59,544 nucleotides of DNA from an uncultured Chloroflexota bacterium. Lineage in GTDB: Bacteria; Chloroflexota; Chloroflexia; Thermomicrobiales; UBA6265. Below, one piece after another: positions 1 through 7,560 of this stretch (its first letter is position 1; each line of letters starts with the position of its first letter). Under the pieces are notes generated by a model, which was not told the DNA's origin, made no database searches, and was given only the letters and a program-made list of their open reading frames with translations. The translations under genes were made by a program, and so were the position numbers. The stretch lies in NCBI GenBank assembly GCA_937901745.1, contig CALGSZ010000121.1, forward strand, positions 1 to 59,544, read 5' to 3'.

Positions 1-1
1 C

Positions 2-289
2 GGCGCGAAACTCGCCTATGCGACACCAATAATCGCGGCGACCTTTACGCTGGCTCATGACGCAGCGGCGGGAAGGCGCACATTGCCGCGAGAGTCTGAC
101 TGCGTCTGTCCCGCTGGTACGACCGAGGTCACACGCTATCTCCCGGCCCATCTAGGGAAATGTGCCGCTTGTCTTCCCGGTTACTACTACCGGCCACAAA
201 CCGGGCAGTGCATTCAGGGGCGGACCCGCATCCTCGCGACATTCACCGACAAAATCTGCGCGGCGGCCGCCTCAATCAGCGGACCATAG
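2..289 (+). CDS. C-terminal part of a small Cys-rich secreted protein, cut by the window edge
   Basis: The frame is open from the first bases of the window to a TAG at 287-289, so the true start lies outside; 95 codons are visible. The first visible residues (GAKLAYATPIIAATFTLAHD) look like the hydrophobic core of a Tat- or Sec-type signal peptide. They are followed by a short Cys-rich domain with two CxC/CxxC-like pairs (CVCPAG and CAACLPGYYY) and a further Cys in TGQC. I do not recognise the family. The cysteines and the signal-like segment suggest an exported protein that is disulphide-bonded or binds metal; this is inference. A strong hairpin follows at 366-418. Confidence 0.5.
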   Translation, partial: GAKLAYATPIIAATFTLAHDAAAGRRTLPRESDCVCPAGTTEVTRYLPAHLGKCAACLPGYYYRPQTGQCIQGRTRILATFTDKICAAAASISGP

Positions 290-365
290 GCGCGGAGCTC
301 CCGGCCCCTCACCAGGGAACGTAGTTGACCCAAAACCTGAGGCGCGCTGTCGACGAAGCCACCGG

Positions 366-418
366 GGGCGGCAAGGAGAGCAGCAATGATCTAATGACTG
401 CGCATCTCCTTGCCGCCC
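366..418. terminator. 14-bp perfect inverted repeat, probable bidirectional terminator
   Basis: Arms at 366-379 and 405-418 (gggcggcaaggaga and its exact complement) enclose a 25-nt loop that holds a second 4-bp stem (gcag 380-383, ctgc 398-401). It lies between the end of the Cys-rich gene (289) and the end of the convergent LVIVD gene (549), where a shared terminator is expected. There is no T tract on either side, so factor-independent termination is unproven. The rest of 290-548 shows nothing else I can assign. Confidence 0.5.
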
Positions 419-548
419 GCCGAGGCCGAGCTGGTTGATCGCGGATTGCGGCCTCCCGAGACTGAAGACAGCCGCATCCTGCCAGCGCTCGTTGCGCCGT
501 GACCCGGACGGCCTCCCGCCGATCGTGACCCGTAGACCGCCGCCCCGA

Positions 549-1901
549 CTACGACTCCTCGCGCCGCAAGATCCAGATCCCTTGGTTCTTGTTCGAGAGG
601 TAGATGTAGCCGCGGCTGTCGACCAGCACATCCTCGCTCTGGAGCACCAGCTTGTCCGGCGGCTGCGGCCCGAAGCGCTCCGTCGGATCCGGCGGAATGA
701 AGTACGCCACCTCCCGCGGCAGTCTCGGATTCTCGATGTCGAAGATCCGCAGGCCGGCGTTGAAGTAGGTCACATAGACGGTGTCCGTCGAGTGATCCGT
801 GTACGGGCTGTGATAATGCTGGTTGAAGTTGTGCGGCCCGAAGCGTCCGCCCTTCTCGCAGAAGTCACGATACGGTGAGCCAGGCGGCGGCTCCGGCACC
901 GGGAAGATCGAGACGAGCACGGGATTGGATGGATCGGAGGTATCGACCACCGAAACGTGGTTCAGCGGCTCTTCACACGAGCTCCGGATCGCCTCGGACG
1001 CCACCAATGTGAGATTCCGCTCCGGCAGCGGCAAGACGCTGTGGACACCAATCGAGGCCAGGAACGGCGGACTGAAGTCCAGCTGCCCCACCTTCCTCGG
1101 CTGGCTGATGTCGCTGATATCGAGAATCACGAGGCCAGCGGCGCCGTAGGGGAGGTAGACGAGGTTCCCGACCACATACGGAGGTCCGTGCACCGACACG
1201 CCAGGCTCGGCGATCTCCGGATTCTGCTCGGGCAGAGACCACCGGCCAACTTCCCGCGGCGATGCCGGATCGCTGATGTCGATGATGACATAAATGTTTT
1301 CGCTGTACCCCGGCATGCCGGCCGCGAGATGGACGTAGGGGCCGCCCGCGTAGAAATTGCGATGCGTGCCCGACCCGCCGGTCCGATACTGCCCGAGCAA
1401 TTGAGGATTGACCGGATCCTGGCTGAGATCCCAGATGAGCACACCCTCCTCGGACGGAGCGTTGGGGTCGCCGCCCCAGCTCTCCGGCTTGTGCTCGAGG
1501 GAGGTGATCATCTTGCCCTCGGCGACTTCCATCTGGATCGTCCAGGTGTTCTCCGGACCATCAATGAAGTTCACAACCCGCGGCTGGCTCGGGTCGGTGA
1601 CGTCCATGATCGTCCAGCCACCGTGCCACAAATGCCCCATGTAGAGGAGCCACCGGCCGTCAACCTCTTGAATCGCCAGCTTGAAAGCGCCGCCACGCCC
1701 ATCAACGTCCGAATAGGCGACGGGGACGATGCCCTGGGCTTCGTACCCAGTCAATTCGCCAGCCGCTGGGGTGGCTGCTTCCGGCGACTGCATCGACCGG
1801 GCGCTCGAAACAGCGCCAATGCCGTACAGCCCGGTCAGCGTCAGCGCGGCGCCCGCGCCAGCAATGAACTGCCGCCGAGAGATCCCACTGGCCCCGACCA
1901 T
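549..1901 (-). CDS. Tat-exported LVIVD-repeat protein
   Basis: This 450-residue protein begins with a twin-arginine signal (SRRQF at residues 8-12, then a hydrophobic stretch to about residue 35). The mature part is built of repeats of the LVIVD type, a beta-propeller-like unit. At least six copies can be read, each with a hydrophobic-D-x-(S/T)-DP-x-x-P core, for example IIDISDPASPREVG, VILDISDISQPRKVG and IFDIENPRLPREV. Such proteins are secreted or surface-exposed; no enzymatic activity is established and I see no catalytic motif. The ATG at 1901 has an AGGAGG Shine-Dalgarno 8 nt upstream. It is a single gene with its own promoter (1979-2006). Confidence 0.85.
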   Translation of the reverse strand: MVGASGISRRQFIAGAGAALTLTGLYGIGAVSSARSMQSPEAATPAAGELTGYEAQGIVPVAYSDVDGRGGAFKLAIQEVDGRWLLYMGHLWHGGWTIMDVTDPSQPRVVNFIDGPENTWTIQMEVAEGKMITSLEHKPESWGGDPNAPSEEGVLIWDLSQDPVNPQLLGQYRTGGSGTHRNFYAGGPYVHLAAGMPGYSENIYVIIDISDPASPREVGRWSLPEQNPEIAEPGVSVHGPPYVVGNLVYLPYGAAGLVILDISDISQPRKVGQLDFSPPFLASIGVHSVLPLPERNLTLVASEAIRSSCEEPLNHVSVVDTSDPSNPVLVSIFPVPEPPPGSPYRDFCEKGGRFGPHNFNQHYHSPYTDHSTDTVYVTYFNAGLRIFDIENPRLPREVAYFIPPDPTERFGPQPPDKLVLQSEDVLVDSRGYIYLSNKNQGIWILRREES

Positions 1902-1978
1902 GGTGTCTACCTCCTCGGTGCATTGAGCGGATACCGGTGGGGATTTCTACATGCCGCAAGGCACGGAGGACGAAACGC

Positions 1979-2006
1979 ATTATATCACTCAGAATTTATG
2001 TGAAAA
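1979..2006 (-). promoter_or_regulatory. Promoter of the LVIVD gene
   Basis: On the minus strand a perfect -10 (TATAAT, 1979-1984) is preceded by TTTTCA (2001-2006) with a 16-nt spacer. The predicted transcription start is near 1972, giving a 5' untranslated region of about 70 nt before the ATG at 1901. The spacer is AT-rich, unlike the surrounding DNA. Confidence 0.6.
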
Positions 2007-2128
2007 CTATACGTACGCTCTGATCATTCGTGCGAATATGACATTCGTCTTCTTCACGCCACTGGCAACACTGGTTATCGCTAACATCTTCATTCGCCAA
2101 CGAAACGGTCAGCGTACCGAAGTGATAA

Positions 2129-2175
2129 AGTGCTGAGTGCGGGACTGAGAGTGCTGGGTGCTGAGTGCTGAGTGA
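2129..2175. repeat. TGCTGAGTG/ACTCAGCAC tandem repeat patch
   Basis: About five imperfect copies of a 7-9 bp unit (tgctgagtg and variants tgagagtgc, tgctgggtg) stand head to tail. Read on the minus strand the unit is ACTCAGCAC. No coding potential is visible across it. Confidence 0.7.
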
Positions 2176-2426
2176 GCAGGCATAGGTCGGCGCGGGCGGG
2201 CCATGGACCGAAGCACGCGATCTCGCGATGCACAGTGACGCGATCGAGCACGGGAGTAAGTCCGGCTCTTCCGTCGGCGCGTGCTTGACCATCGCAGTCG
2301 GCGGCGAACGTTGCCGGTGAAGGAAAGTGGGTGCCGGCCTGGCTGTGGCGATCGCGCCGCGACGAATGCCAAGCGAGTCAGCCGGCTTGGAATCCGGCGA
2401 TGAGCGCCGAGCGAGCGGGCGCCGGC

Positions 2427-4091
2427 CTACACCGCTGCCAGCTCTAGGGATTCCATGGGTGGCGCCGGGGTCGGCTTAGCTTCCGGCGTCTCGTTCGGCA
2501 AGATCAGCGGAGCGCCGGTGCGCGGGTCGCGGATCACGGTCGCCTCGATGCCGAAGACGGCGCGCAACAGGTCTGGGGAAAGCACCACGGCCGGCGGCCC
2601 AGCAGCGGCGACCTCTCCTCCCTTCATCACGACGAGATGGTCCGCATAGCGCGCGGCCAGGTTTAGGTCGTGCAGGATCATGACGACGGTGCGCCCCTCG
2701 CGCCGGTTCAGTGCCCGCGCTAGGTCGAGCAAGCCGATCTGGGCGGCCATGTCGAGAAACGTCGTCGGTTCGTCCAGGAGGAGCACCGGCGTATCCTGCG
2801 CCAACGCCATGCCGAACCAGGCCCGCTGCCGCTGGCCGCCGGAAAGCGTCTCCACATCGCGCAGCCGCAAATCCTCGAGTCCGCAACGGCTCAACGCGGC
2901 TTCGACAGCGGCCTCATCAGCAAGCCGCCACTGCCGCAAGAGCCCCTGATGGGGATAGCGCCCAGAGGCGACGAGATCCTCCACGACGAAGCCCGGAGGC
3001 GCGGTCGGCCCCTGCGAAAGGAGCGCAAGCCGGCGCGCGAAGGCGCGATGCGAGCCACGATGGACCTCCTGCCCGCCCAGCGTCACCTTTCCCCCCACCG
3101 GCTTCAGAAGCCGGGCACAGGTGCGTAGCAAGGTCGACTTGCCGCAGGCATTCGGGCCGATGATCGCGGTAATGGCTCCGGCCGGCAGATCGAGCGAGAT
3201 GTCCTTGAGCACCATGACCTGACCGTAGCCAGCCCGCAGCTGGCGAATCCCGATCCCGGTGTCGTCCGCGCGCGGCGGCTCGCCGTCCAGCGGAAGGGCG
3301 CTGCGCGGCACGCAGAAGGGATATCCATGCTCCGGGTGGGGGAAGACGTCACACTCGACCCCGTAGAGTTCGGCCAGCAACGAGGGTTCCAGCACCTCGG
3401 CCGGCGTCCCTTCCCGCAGAATGCGGCCATCCTTCAGCGCGACGATCTTGTGGCTGGCGCGCGCCGCCTCGTTCACGTCGTGGAGGACCATCACGATGGT
3501 GCGGCCCTCCTCTGCGTTGAGCCGCTTGATGAGATCGATCACCTCGATCTGGTGCGCGATGTCGAGGAAGGTCGTCGGCTCGTCCAGCAGCAGGAGCGGC
3601 GTCTCTTGCGCAAGGATCATCGCGATCCACGCGCGCTGTCGCTGCCCGCCGGAGAGATGGTCGACCGGGTGATTGCGTAGCTCCGTCATCCCGGTCAGCG
3701 CGAGCGCTTTCTCGACCGCCTCCAAGTCTCGCCGGGTGGGCGGTTGGAGTAGTGACTGGTGTGGATAGCGCCCCCGCCGCACGAGATCCTCGACCGTGAT
3801 CCCCTCGGGCGCCGTCGCTTGCTGTGAGAGGAGACCAAGGCGCCGCGCTACCTCACGCGTCGGCAGGTGATGGATGAGCTGGCCATCGAGAATCACGGAG
3901 CCGCCCGCCGGACGGAGGACGCGAGCCAGCGACTTTAGCAAAGTGGATTTGCCGCAGCCGTTCGGACCCAGGATCGTCGTGATGGTGCCGTCCGGAATGC
4001 TGAGGCTCAAGTCGTGCACGACGGGCTGATCGTTATAGGCGACACTGACGTGCTCGGATCGCAGCCGGCTGGATTGGCCATTCGTCATCAT
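2427..4091 (-). CDS. Double ABC ATPase of an iron-siderophore importer (two FepC-like domains fused)
   Basis: Two complete FecE/FepC-type ATPase domains lie in one 554-residue chain. Domain 1 has Walker A at 42-50 (GPNGCGKST), signature LSGGQRQR at 146-153 and Walker B LLLLDEP at 166-172. Domain 2 has Walker A at 312-320, the same signature at 416-423 and Walker B at about 436-442. A linker of about 25 residues joins them. FepC-like ATPases are normally single-domain and work as homodimers; here the dimer is encoded as one chain, presumably to energise the two permeases just upstream (7 bp gap to the preceding stop). The halves are close to each other, suggesting tandem duplication, and both keep all ATPase motifs. 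It is the last gene of the minus-strand arm. Confidence 0.93.
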   Translation of the reverse strand: MMTNGQSSRLRSEHVSVAYNDQPVVHDLSLSIPDGTITTILGPNGCGKSTLLKSLARVLRPAGGSVILDGQLIHHLPTREVARRLGLLSQQATAPEGITVEDLVRRGRYPHQSLLQPPTRRDLEAVEKALALTGMTELRNHPVDHLSGGQRQRAWIAMILAQETPLLLLDEPTTFLDIAHQIEVIDLIKRLNAEEGRTIVMVLHDVNEAARASHKIVALKDGRILREGTPAEVLEPSLLAELYGVECDVFPHPEHGYPFCVPRSALPLDGEPPRADDTGIGIRQLRAGYGQVMVLKDISLDLPAGAITAIIGPNACGKSTLLRTCARLLKPVGGKVTLGGQEVHRGSHRAFARRLALLSQGPTAPPGFVVEDLVASGRYPHQGLLRQWRLADEAAVEAALSRCGLEDLRLRDVETLSGGQRQRAWFGMALAQDTPVLLLDEPTTFLDMAAQIGLLDLARALNRREGRTVVMILHDLNLAARYADHLVVMKGGEVAAAGPPAVVLSPDLLRAVFGIEATVIRDPRTGAPLILPNETPEAKPTPAPPMESLELAAV

Positions 4092-4098
4092 CTGGCGA

Positions 4099-5157
4099 CT
4101 ACACCCTCACGTTCGCCCGGTACAACAGGAAGAGGAAATAGGGCGCCCCGACCGCGCCGGTGACCACCCCGACCGGCAGCGAGACCGGCAAGGCGTGCTG
4201 GGCGATCATGTCCGCCCCGAGCAGGAAGAGTGCGCCGAGAACGCCGGTAAAGATCATGACGCTGCCGGAGAGCGGCCCGGCCAGCATTCGCGCGATGTGC
4301 GGCACCATCAGCGCCACGAAGCCGATCGGCCCGGCCAGCGCGACGGCCACCGCCGCGAGAGCGCAGGCTGAGACAATCAGGCCGAGGCGCGCGCGTTCCA
4401 GCGGCAGGCCGAGGCTACGGGCCACGCCATCCCCAAGCTGCAGGGCGCGCAGCTGCCAGGTGAGCGCGACCGCGATCGGCGCGATCACTAGCAGCAGCCC
4501 GGTCAAGAGCTTCACATCCCCCCAGTCGCTGCCGTAGATGGAGCCCATCTGCCAAACGACGGCCGGCCGCACCTGCTCGACCGGATAGCGGACGGAGAGA
4601 TAGTTCGTGCCCGCCCGCAGCATCGCCCCGATCCCGATGCCGACGAGGATCAGGCGATTCGGAGAGATGCCGCCCTTCCAGGTGAGCACGTAGATCGCCA
4701 TCGCGGTCAGCGCCGCCCCGGCGAAGGCCGCCGCCGGCAGCAGGGCGAGATCGAAGCCAGTGACGATCCAGAAGACCGCGAAGAGTCCCGCCCCCTCGCT
4801 GATGCCGATGACATCGGGTGAGACGAGCGGGTTGCGCACGAGCCCCTGGAAGATGCTGCCGGACATCGCCAGCGCCGCACCGATCAGGATGGCGCAGATG
4901 ACGCGCGGCAAGCGCAGGGTGCGCACCACGGTCAGCCGTTCCGGATCGCCCTGCCCGACAACCGCCTTGACGACCCCGGAGAAGGGGATCGAATAGCTGC
5001 CGAGCGTCATCGCGTAGGTCGCGAGGAGCAGGAGCAGGACACTGGCGATGAGAGCGAAGAGGAGAACGCGGTAGTTGACCCGCAGCGCGACGAAGCGGCT
5101 CCGAACGGTGATGTGACCTGGCCGGCGCGGGGAGGCAGCGTAGTCGAAGACAGCCAT
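4099..5157 (-). CDS. FecCD-family iron-siderophore ABC permease, second subunit
   Basis: A 352-residue integral membrane protein of the FecCD/BtuC family, with about ten hydrophobic segments and family motifs such as RLPRVICAILIGAALAMSG near the N-terminus and GPIGFVALMVPHIAR in the C-terminal third. I place the start at the ATG at 5157, two bases after the upstream permease stop, because the family's N-terminal cytoplasmic tail begins there. The open frame continues to 5538, but that stretch is the antisense-like shadow of the upstream gene. With the upstream permease it should form a heterodimeric channel driven by the fused ATPase. Confidence 0.9.
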   Translation of the reverse strand: MAVFDYAASPRRPGHITVRSRFVALRVNYRVLLFALIASVLLLLLATYAMTLGSYSIPFSGVVKAVVGQGDPERLTVVRTLRLPRVICAILIGAALAMSGSIFQGLVRNPLVSPDVIGISEGAGLFAVFWIVTGFDLALLPAAAFAGAALTAMAIYVLTWKGGISPNRLILVGIGIGAMLRAGTNYLSVRYPVEQVRPAVVWQMGSIYGSDWGDVKLLTGLLLVIAPIAVALTWQLRALQLGDGVARSLGLPLERARLGLIVSACALAAVAVALAGPIGFVALMVPHIARMLAGPLSGSVMIFTGVLGALFLLGADMIAQHALPVSLPVGVVTGAVGAPYFLFLLYRANVRV

Positions 5158-5159
5158 CG

Positions 5160-6221
5160 CTAGTTCGCCAGCGCGCGCTGCCGCGCCAGGTAAATGAGGA
5201 AGGGCGCGCCGACCAACGCGGTCACCACCCCCGTCTGCAACTCGCTCGGCTTGGCCACCACCCGGCCAACTACATCGGCGCCCGTCAGGAAGATGGCTCC
5301 GACGAGGAGCGAGTAGGGCAGCACCCACCGGTAATCCGGTCCCACGATCGCGCGCACGATGTGTGGCGTGGCGAGCCCCACGAACCCAATCGGCCCGGCC
5401 ACCGAGACGGCGGCGCCGGTAATCAGGACCACGAGGATGGAGCAGAGCAGACGGATGCGAGCGGTCCGCATCCCGAGCGCCTGCGCGGTCTCGTCCCCGA
5501 GGCTGAGCACGTTGAGCTGGTGCCCGAGGAACAGGCAAACGATCGCGCCGCCGACAAGGAACGGCGCCACCACCCAGAAAGTATCCAGCCCGCGCCCCGC
5601 GACCGACCCAACCAGCCAGAATCGCGCGACATCGAGCGTCTGCTCGTCAAGGAGGATCAGCGCGCTGGTCCACGCCCCCAGCAGGGAGGACAACACGACT
5701 CCCGCCAGCGCCAGCTTCACCGGGGATGGCCCGCCCCGCCCCGCGGAAGCGATGAAGAGGACCACCATCGCGGCGCCGAGCGCCCCGGCAAAGCCGAACC
5801 AGAGGTATTGGGAGGGCGTGGTCAGCCCGAGGAAATAGACGGCGGTGACGATCGCGAAGCTGGCGCCGCTGCTGACCCCGAGGATCGCCGGCTCCGCCAG
5901 TGGGTTCCGCGTGACCGCCTGCATCGTCGCCCCGGCGACCGCCAGGCCGCCACCGACCGCTAGGCCGATGATGGTGCGCGGCAAGCGCAACGAGCGGATG
6001 ACCGTCTGGTCGTAGGATGACTTGTCATAGTGGAACAGGCCGTCCCAGACGTCGCCGAGGCTGATGGTGAGGGAGCCGACGCCAAGGCTGAGCAGCGCCA
6101 CCAACACGACTCCGGCGAGCAGCAGCGCGAGCCCAGCCGCTCGCGACACGCTCAGCCATCGGCGTGATCCCTTCCCACCCCGAATTGTCACGACGCCCAT
6201 AGGGGCATCGGAGCTTGTCAT
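5160..6221 (-). CDS. FecCD-family iron-siderophore ABC permease, first subunit
   Basis: A 353-residue FecCD permease, first gene of the minus-strand iron-uptake arm (permease, permease, double ATPase). Family motifs are clear: RSLRLPRTIIGLAVGGGLAVAG, NPLAEPAILGVSSGASFA, and GPIGFVGLATPHIVRAIVG in the region that contacts the ATPase. The ATG at 6219-6221 gives the usual family length. The gene diverges from the substrate-binding protein gene at 6452, and the 230-bp gap holds paired promoters and operators, so iron-responsive control is likely (inference). Confidence 0.92.
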   Translation of the reverse strand: MTSSDAPMGVVTIRGGKGSRRWLSVSRAAGLALLLAGVVLVALLSLGVGSLTISLGDVWDGLFHYDKSSYDQTVIRSLRLPRTIIGLAVGGGLAVAGATMQAVTRNPLAEPAILGVSSGASFAIVTAVYFLGLTTPSQYLWFGFAGALGAAMVVLFIASAGRGGPSPVKLALAGVVLSSLLGAWTSALILLDEQTLDVARFWLVGSVAGRGLDTFWVVAPFLVGGAIVCLFLGHQLNVLSLGDETAQALGMRTARIRLLCSILVVLITGAAVSVAGPIGFVGLATPHIVRAIVGPDYRWVLPYSLLVGAIFLTGADVVGRVVAKPSELQTGVVTALVGAPFLIYLARQRALAN

Positions 6222-6250
6222 TGTTTCTCAGGCTTTGTTGTCGGCGCGAT

Positions 6251-6270
6251 TTCCGACTCAAACAGTCGGC
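6251..6270. promoter_or_regulatory. Palindromic operator copy 1, CCGAC-N7-GTCGG
   Basis: ccgac (6253-6257), seven bases, gtcgg (6265-6269), preceded by TT. Including the next pair the arms are ccgact/agtcgg. It begins 4-5 bp downstream of the predicted minus-strand -10 hexamer, so a bound protein would cover the transcription start of the permease operon. The same 17-bp pattern recurs at 6385-6401. Confidence 0.65.
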
Positions 6271-6273
6271 ATT

Positions 6274-6303
6274 AGGCTACTTACGCCACGCGCCATGTGT
6301 CAA
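6274..6303 (-). promoter_or_regulatory. Promoter of the permease-ATPase operon
   Basis: On the minus strand: -35 TTGACA (6298-6303), 18-nt spacer, -10 TAGCCT (6274-6279). The -35 is a perfect match, the -10 only fair. The operator palindrome follows immediately. Confidence 0.5.
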
Positions 6304-6351
6304 GCGAATCCGCGCGCCCGTCCTGCGGCATCCCTGCGCATTCGTCGCTCC

Positions 6352-6380
6352 TTGACAGGCTGGCACCATCCCATTATCGT
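6352..6380 (+). promoter_or_regulatory. Promoter of the substrate-binding protein gene
   Basis: -35 TTGACA (6352-6357), 17-nt spacer, -10 TATCGT (6375-6380). The second operator palindrome starts 2 bp after the -10. The predicted start is near 6387, about 65 nt before the ATG at 6452. Confidence 0.65.
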
Positions 6381-6381
6381 C

Positions 6382-6404
6382 ATTCCGACCTGGCGAGTCG
6401 GAAT
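6382..6404. promoter_or_regulatory. Palindromic operator copy 2, CCGAC-N7-GTCGG with extended arms
   Basis: attccgac (6382-6389) and gtcggaat (6397-6404) form 8-bp perfect arms around a 7-bp centre. The core matches copy 1 exactly in arm sequence and spacing, while the centres differ (tcaaaca against ctggcga). It sits on the predicted transcription start of the plus-strand promoter, the mirror image of copy 1. Binding by a metal-dependent repressor of the DtxR or Fur type is inference; the sequence is not a classical Fur or DtxR box. Confidence 0.7.
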
Positions 6405-6451
6405 TTGTCGTTCGCCGTGGACATTGCTCGGCCTTAGCTTGGAGTGCGCAG

Positions 6452-7459
6452 ATGATCGATGTTTTGGATCGCGTTCGTCTCTCCCGCCGTCACGTGCTAG
6501 CGACGGCGCCAGCCTTCGCCCTCAGCCCCCTCGTCGCTCGTGCCCAGGCCACGCCGGGCGCCAGCGATGACGCCGCCGGCGGGTGGACCTTCACCGATGA
6601 CCGCGGGGAGACGATAAGTCTGCCGGAGATGCCGACTCGGATCGTCGCTCAGACGACGGCGGCGGCCGCGCTGTGGGACCTCGGCGTCCGCCCAGTCGCC
6701 ATCTTCGGGCCGAGCCGCAATCCGGACGGCACGCCCGACTTCCAGACCGGCAACATCGATCTCGACGCCGTCGAGGTGGTCGGCGACTACGGCGAGATGG
6801 ATCTCGAGCAGGTCGTCGCGCTGCAGGCTGAGCTGTACGTGGATCTCACGTATGGCGGCCAGCTCTGGTACCTAGGCGAGACCGAGGAGCAGGTCCGGCG
6901 CGTCGTCCCCACGCTCGGCATCTCGATGGAGAAGATCTCCATCCTGGACGCGATCCGGCGGTTCGAGGAACTTGCCGCCGCGCTCGGCGCCAATCTCGAG
7001 GCGCCCGAGATCAAGCAGGCGAAGGAGAACTTCGCCGAGGCCGAGGCGGCGCTGAAGGAGGCGATCGCCGCCAAGCCGGGACTCTCCGTCGTCGTCGTCT
7101 CGCCGACAGTGGACAACGTCTACGTCGCCTCCCCGCGTTGGATGGTCGATCTCCACTACTTCCACGATCTCGGCCTCGACATCGTGGATCACTCCACCGA
7201 GGACGACAATTTCTTCGCGCTGATCTCCTGGGAGCAGATCGGCCAGTATTCCGCCGACATTATCTTGGTCGACGCCCGCACCAGCCAGGAGGACTTGGAG
7301 AAGGTCTCCTCGATCGCCCTGTGGAACGCGCTGCCCGCGGTCCAGGCTGGTCAAGTGGGTAAGTGGTACGCGGCGGCTCCGTACAGCTATGACCGGCTCG
7401 TGCCGATCATGCAAGAGCTGACGGAGATGATCAACAACGCGCAGGCCGATCTGGTCTAG
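6452..7459 (+). CDS. Periplasmic-binding-protein-like iron-siderophore receptor
   Basis: A 335-residue solute-binding protein of the FepB/FhuD/BtuF type. The N-terminus carries a Tat-like signal (SRRHVLATAPAFALSPLVARAQA, with RR at residues 12-13). The mature part shows the two-lobed family pattern: an early GETISLPEMPTRIVAQ strand-turn, DLEQVVALQAELYVDL, and a long linking helix around residues 165-215. It should capture a ferric siderophore outside the membrane for the divergently encoded permease-ATPase complex. In a monoderm it would need another tether, since no lipobox Cys is visible. It is followed by a long hairpin (7468-7523) and a siderophore-interacting protein gene. Confidence 0.9.
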   Translation: MIDVLDRVRLSRRHVLATAPAFALSPLVARAQATPGASDDAAGGWTFTDDRGETISLPEMPTRIVAQTTAAAALWDLGVRPVAIFGPSRNPDGTPDFQTGNIDLDAVEVVGDYGEMDLEQVVALQAELYVDLTYGGQLWYLGETEEQVRRVVPTLGISMEKISILDAIRRFEELAAALGANLEAPEIKQAKENFAEAEAALKEAIAAKPGLSVVVVSPTVDNVYVASPRWMVDLHYFHDLGLDIVDHSTEDDNFFALISWEQIGQYSADIILVDARTSQEDLEKVSSIALWNALPAVQAGQVGKWYAAAPYSYDRLVPIMQELTEMINNAQADLV

Positions 7460-7467
7460 CCGCTGTC

Positions 7468-7523
7468 CGGCCGGCTGGCGCAGCGGGCATTGGTCCCAAC
7501 CATGCCGCGTTGCCAGCCGGCCG
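7468..7523 (+). terminator. Long hairpin between the receptor and reductase genes
   Basis: Perfect 12-bp arms at 7468-7479 and 7512-7523 (cggccggctggc and its complement) enclose a loop that can itself pair (gggcattgg with ccaaccatgcc). It lies between the stop at 7459 and the Shine-Dalgarno of the gene at 7561. With no T tract after it, a partial terminator or an mRNA-stabilising structure favouring the receptor are both possible. Confidence 0.5.
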
Positions 7524-7560
7524 TTGCGCTTTCGTTGATCGCCGCTGAAAAGGAGCTCCA

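Larger units (their letters stand above)
1902..2426. other. Intergenic region with promoter and a short-repeat patch
   Basis: Between the LVIVD gene and the end of the double ATPase gene I see no convincing coding sequence. The region holds the promoter at 1979-2006 and a patch of imperfect direct repeats at 2129-2175. Confidence 0.5.
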
